From NCBI GenBank assembly GCA_002696025.1, contig NZQU01000006.1:1-8890 (forward strand): a DNA stretch of 8,890 nt. The letters are read 5' to 3'. Source of the DNA: Crocinitomicaceae bacterium. GTDB lineage: Bacteria > Bacteroidota > Bacteroidia > Flavobacteriales_D > Crocinitomicaceae. Positions 5,939 through 8,890 of the stretch are shown piece by piece. The notes under the pieces are model-generated. The model had not been told where the DNA came from. It did no database searches and worked only from the letters and a program-made list of their open reading frames with translations. The position numbers and the translations under genes are program-made. Each line of letters opens with the position of its first letter. The stretch's first letter is position 1.

Positions 5939-7386
5939 CAAATCCAATATTAAAATTAGCTGGGCAAACTGCTATTTATGGATTATCTAGTATAATTGGT
6001 CGACTCTTAAATTATATTTTAGTCCCTCTTTATACTTTAAAATTTGCGAATCCCGCTGATTATGGTGTTGTATCAGAATTGTACGCATGGGTTGCATTTT
6101 TAATTGTCATTTTGGCTTTTGGAATGGAGACTGCATACTTTAGATTTACTCAAGACAATCATGATGAAAAAAGCATTTTTTCCAGCAGCCTATATGTGAT
6201 TTCTAGCATCAATCTGGTATTTCTGATTTTAATATTATTATTTCATCAATCTATAGCAGATGCGCTTTTATTTAGCGATCACAAAGAATACATTGTCTTG
6301 TTATCCTTGATTGTTGTTTTGGATTCATTTAGTGCCATTCCATTGGCCCGATTAAGAGCAAAAGAGAAGGCCATTAAGTTCGCTTCAATTCAATTAAGTT
6401 CCATTGGTGTTAATATTGGTTTAAACTTTTTATATTTCTTATTCTATTTTGATTCAAATAATCCATCCGAAGGTGTTTTTTACATCCTTTTAATCAACCT
6501 TATTTCTGCTGCAATAAAGCCACTCTTATTAGTTAAAGAATATAATGGAATCTCTATAAAACCCAATTGGGCATTAATGAAAAAAATGGCGCTTTATTCT
6601 GCACCTCTTGTGATAGCTGGTTTTGCAGGGATTATAAATGAGACTTTAGACCGTGCCTTATTGAAACATTTGCTTGTAAACAACCATTCTCTAGAATATG
6701 CAGAAGCACAAGTTGGTATCTACAGTGCTTGTTATAAACTGGCCATGTTGGTTACTATATTTTTACAAGCCTACAGATATGCTGCAGAACCTTTTTTCTT
6801 TGCTCAAGCAAAAAAAGAAAACAGAAATGAAATATACTCTATGGTGATGAATTATTTTATCGGATTGGTTTGTTTTGTTTTTCTTTTTGTCTCTTTGAAT
6901 ATTGAAGTTTTTAAATATTTCATTCAAAATGAAGCTTACTGGGTTGGGCTTGATATTGTGCCAATTTTATTGCTAGCCAATATTTGTTTGGGCATATATT
7001 ATAATCAAAGCATCTGGTATAAATTAAGTGGCAAAACAAAATTTGGGGCATATATTGCATTAACTGGAGCAAGCATCACGATTGCCTTAAATATTATATA
7101 TGTTCCCACATATGGATATTGGGCATGTGCATGGGCTACCCTAATTGTATATATTGTACAAATGATCCTATCATATATACTTGGACAAAAACACTTTCCA
7201 ATCCCTTACAATCTTTATAAATTCTTTATTTATATAGGAGCTGCACTTTGCTTATTTTTTATTGCTGGAAAAATTAATATCGAAAGCTATTACCTAAAGC
7301 TTGGAATGAACAATCTGATCATTTTAGCTTTTGTGCTTGTTTTTTATTTAATAGAAAAAAACAAATTATTTGAAGCCAAAAGCTAA
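5935..7386 (+). CDS. Oligosaccharide/lipid-linked polysaccharide flippase (Wzx/RfbX-like, MOP superfamily)
   Basis: An inner-membrane protein expected to flip lipid-linked oligosaccharide units for envelope or exopolysaccharide synthesis. At 483 residues it has the usual length, with about 12-14 hydrophobic segments spread over the whole chain (for example 51-64, 90-104, 120-134, 182-200, 219-234, 308-321, 340-355, 370-390, 397-416, 429-445 and 459-473). The N-terminal pattern LNYILVPLYTLKFANPADYG (25-44) and the central YKLAMLVTIFLQAYRYAAEP (267-286) are typical of the polysaccharide synthesis/flippase family in Flavobacteriia. It starts at an ATG overlapping the hydratase stop (ATGA), so translation is probably coupled. 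No glycosyltransferase is nearby, so this is not within a polysaccharide cluster as far as the window shows. A lipid II flippase role (MurJ-like) is less likely given the family pattern. Confidence 0.9.
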   Translation: MTNPILKLAGQTAIYGLSSIIGRLLNYILVPLYTLKFANPADYGVVSELYAWVAFLIVILAFGMETAYFRFTQDNHDEKSIFSSSLYVISSINLVFLILILLFHQSIADALLFSDHKEYIVLLSLIVVLDSFSAIPLARLRAKEKAIKFASIQLSSIGVNIGLNFLYFLFYFDSNNPSEGVFYILLINLISAAIKPLLLVKEYNGISIKPNWALMKKMALYSAPLVIAGFAGIINETLDRALLKHLLVNNHSLEYAEAQVGIYSACYKLAMLVTIFLQAYRYAAEPFFFAQAKKENRNEIYSMVMNYFIGLVCFVFLFVSLNIEVFKYFIQNEAYWVGLDIVPILLLANICLGIYYNQSIWYKLSGKTKFGAYIALTGASITIALNIIYVPTYGYWACAWATLIVYIVQMILSYILGQKHFPIPYNLYKFFIYIGAALCLFFIAGKINIESYYLKLGMNNLIILAFVLVFYLIEKNKLFEAKS

Positions 7387-7482
7387 GCCTAGATTTAATT
7401 GTTATTTCAATGAACAAATCAAATTCATAACTGTTTATTTAAAAGTGAGAATTCATTTTCATATTTAAGTGTTTAGTCAATC

Positions 7483-7511
7483 AAAAACGGAGAGCAAGCT
7501 CTCCGTTTTTT
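7483..7511. terminator. Bidirectional intrinsic terminator between convergent genes
   Basis: The inverted repeat aaaaacggagagc / gctctccgttttt, with two bases between the arms, folds into a hairpin with a GC-containing core and a small loop. It is flanked by a T-run on the plus strand (six T) and by five T on the minus strand. It lies 97 bases after the flippase stop and 36 bases after the S41 protease stop, so it can end transcription from both sides. The remaining spacer, 7387-7482 and 7512-7546, is AT-rich and shows nothing else. Confidence 0.9.
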
Positions 7512-7546
7512 ATTATAAGTAAATTCGTATCAATCAATATTTGCAG

Positions 7547-8890
7547 TTATTTTAACACTTGTTTCGCTTTATTATAAACCTTATCACTTAGATTATATAT
7601 TTGATAAAATCCCTGCTCAATCCACAATTGCCTGGCAATTTCAGCCTTTATCATAGAAGCAACATAAGTCTTTATATTTTTAAACTCTACTTCATTATAA
7701 TTAATCTCATAATGCTTAATTGAATATTGAATGAAAGATTTCATCACTTTCTCTGAAATGAAAAAACTATTTTTAAAACTATTAATTGATCTCCATTTCT
7801 TTCTTTTATTAGATACATAATCAAAAGCAAAAGCTTGAATGCATCCCGAATTTGAATACCGAAGCAATTCAAAATTGGTTTTTAAAGAATCATAAGGAAC
7901 AAAAATATCGGGCATAATTCCTCCTCCTCCATAAACCACTTTTCCTTTTGGTGTTTTAAACTTAAGAGAATCAACAAATAATGAGCTATCAACTTTATAT
8001 AGTTCACCTCGCTCCCATCTCTTATCATCACGTCTGTATTCATCATAGCCATTTTCATATGATCTTTGAATACACCTTCCTGTTGGTGTGTAGTATCTAG
8101 CAACTGTTAACCTAATGACGCTTCCGTCTCTTAATCTTGAATCTTCTTGTACAAGTCCCTTTCCAAAAGACCTTCTACCTATTATCGTTCCTCTGTCATT
8201 ATCCTGAATGGCTCCAGAAACAATTTCACTTGCAGAAGCAGAGCTTTCGTTTATCAATACAACCAAAGGAATATTTAAAAGACTTTGACTGCCTGTTGAA
8301 AGATACTTTGACTCCTCTTTGTTAACCCCTTTGGTTTTAACAATTAATTTTCCCTTTTCTAAAAAAGCATCAATAATTTGAACAGCAGAGCCCAAAACAC
8401 CTCCTCCATTATTTCGAAGATCTAAAATCATTTTTTTCATCCCCTTTTGCTTAAGAGACTCAGCAGCTTTAGCAAATTCTTCAGCAGACTTTATTGAAAA
8501 TTGATCTAATTTAATGTAACCAATATCTCCATCCATATAATGAGCTACAACTGTTTCAATAGGTATAGTCCCCCTTGTGATATAAAAATGTTTTTCTTTT
8601 TTTCCTCTTAATACTTTGATCTCAACATCTGTTCCACTTTTTCCTTTTAATAAAGACATGACCTTTTGATTGTCAACTCCATTGCCCGCTACTTTTTCTT
8701 TATCAATAAAAATGATTTTGTCTCCCGCTTTAACACCAGAAGCCATACAAGGTGAATCAGGAATAATTTGAGTGATACAAATGGTGTCTCTAAGTATAAA
8801 AAAACGCATTCCGACACCTCCAAAATCTCCTTCAATAGACTCATTTACTGACGTTATATCTTTTGCAGAAATATAATTTGAATGTGGATC
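7547..8890 (-). CDS. Carboxy-terminal processing protease, peptidase S41 with PDZ domain (5' partial)
   Basis: An envelope serine protease that cleaves proteins from their C-termini. The frame is open to the right edge: the codons upstream of the Met at 8809 read DPHSNYISAKDITSVNES and then GDFGGVG, typical S41 sequence, so that Met is internal and the true start lies outside. The PDZ domain covers roughly 8540-8830, with DSPCMASGVKAGDKI as its core. The protease domain follows, with DLRNNGGGVLGSAVQIIDAF. The catalytic Ser is in SASASEI (codon 8234-8236) and the Lys in SFGKGLVQ (codon 8159-8161), 25 residues apart as in E. coli Prc (mature Ser430 and Lys455); an Asp 11 residues after the Ser also matches. 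CIQRSYENGYDEY, YGGGGIMPDI and a C-terminal region of about 100 residues are usual in Bacteroidota members. About 447 residues are present, and probably 80-110 N-terminal residues including a signal peptide are missing. It converges on the flippase gene. Confidence 0.93.
   Translation of the reverse strand, partial: DPHSNYISAKDITSVNESIEGDFGGVGMRFFILRDTICITQIIPDSPCMASGVKAGDKIIFIDKEKVAGNGVDNQKVMSLLKGKSGTDVEIKVLRGKKEKHFYITRGTIPIETVVAHYMDGDIGYIKLDQFSIKSAEEFAKAAESLKQKGMKKMILDLRNNGGGVLGSAVQIIDAFLEKGKLIVKTKGVNKEESKYLSTGSQSLLNIPLVVLINESSASASEIVSGAIQDNDRGTIIGRRSFGKGLVQEDSRLRDGSVIRLTVARYYTPTGRCIQRSYENGYDEYRRDDKRWERGELYKVDSSLFVDSLKFKTPKGKVVYGGGGIMPDIFVPYDSLKTNFELLRYSNSGCIQAFAFDYVSNKRKKWRSINSFKNSFFISEKVMKSFIQYSIKHYEINYNEVEFKNIKTYVASMIKAEIARQLWIEQGFYQIYNLSDKVYNKAKQVLK

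Overview
The window looks like low-GC DNA of an uncultured marine Bacteroidota bacterium, most likely Flavobacteriia, joined at its left end to a piece of an unrelated marine phage. The bacterial assignment rests on a carboxy-terminal processing protease with the C-terminal region usual in Bacteroidota, a two-domain Nfu iron-sulfur protein, a flavobacterial-type oligosaccharide flippase, and the near absence of Shine-Dalgarno sequences before the starts, which is normal in this phylum.

Layout. Bases 1 to about 405 carry an open frame on the plus strand that resembles a structural protein of marine T4-like phages. From about 405 to 5072 four genes run on the minus strand. In transcription order they are a secreted protein of unknown function with YD-like tandem motifs, an Nfu/NifU scaffold protein whose start overlaps it by ATGA, a Tat-exported family 1 beta-glycosidase with a TTG start, and a lipoprotein solute-binding protein of the peptide ABC transporter type. 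The last of these loses its C-terminus at the phage junction. A 95-base divergent spacer holding a perfect 16-base palindrome separates this block from a plus-strand pair, an enoyl-CoA hydratase and a Wzx-type flippase, which also overlap by ATGA. A strong bidirectional hairpin terminator follows, and then a convergent minus-strand S41 protease whose 5' end lies beyond the right edge.

The genes do not form one obvious pathway. Nfu serves Fe-S cluster delivery, enoyl-CoA hydratase serves fatty-acid or acyl-CoA metabolism, the flippase serves envelope polysaccharide export, and the GH1 enzyme and binding protein would act in the cell envelope on sugars and peptides. I found no convincing new defence system, mobile element, CRISPR array or RNA gene. 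The points most worth a second look are the phage/bacterium junction, probably an assembly chimera, the unknown YD-like protein coupled to nfu, and the palindrome in the divergent promoter region.
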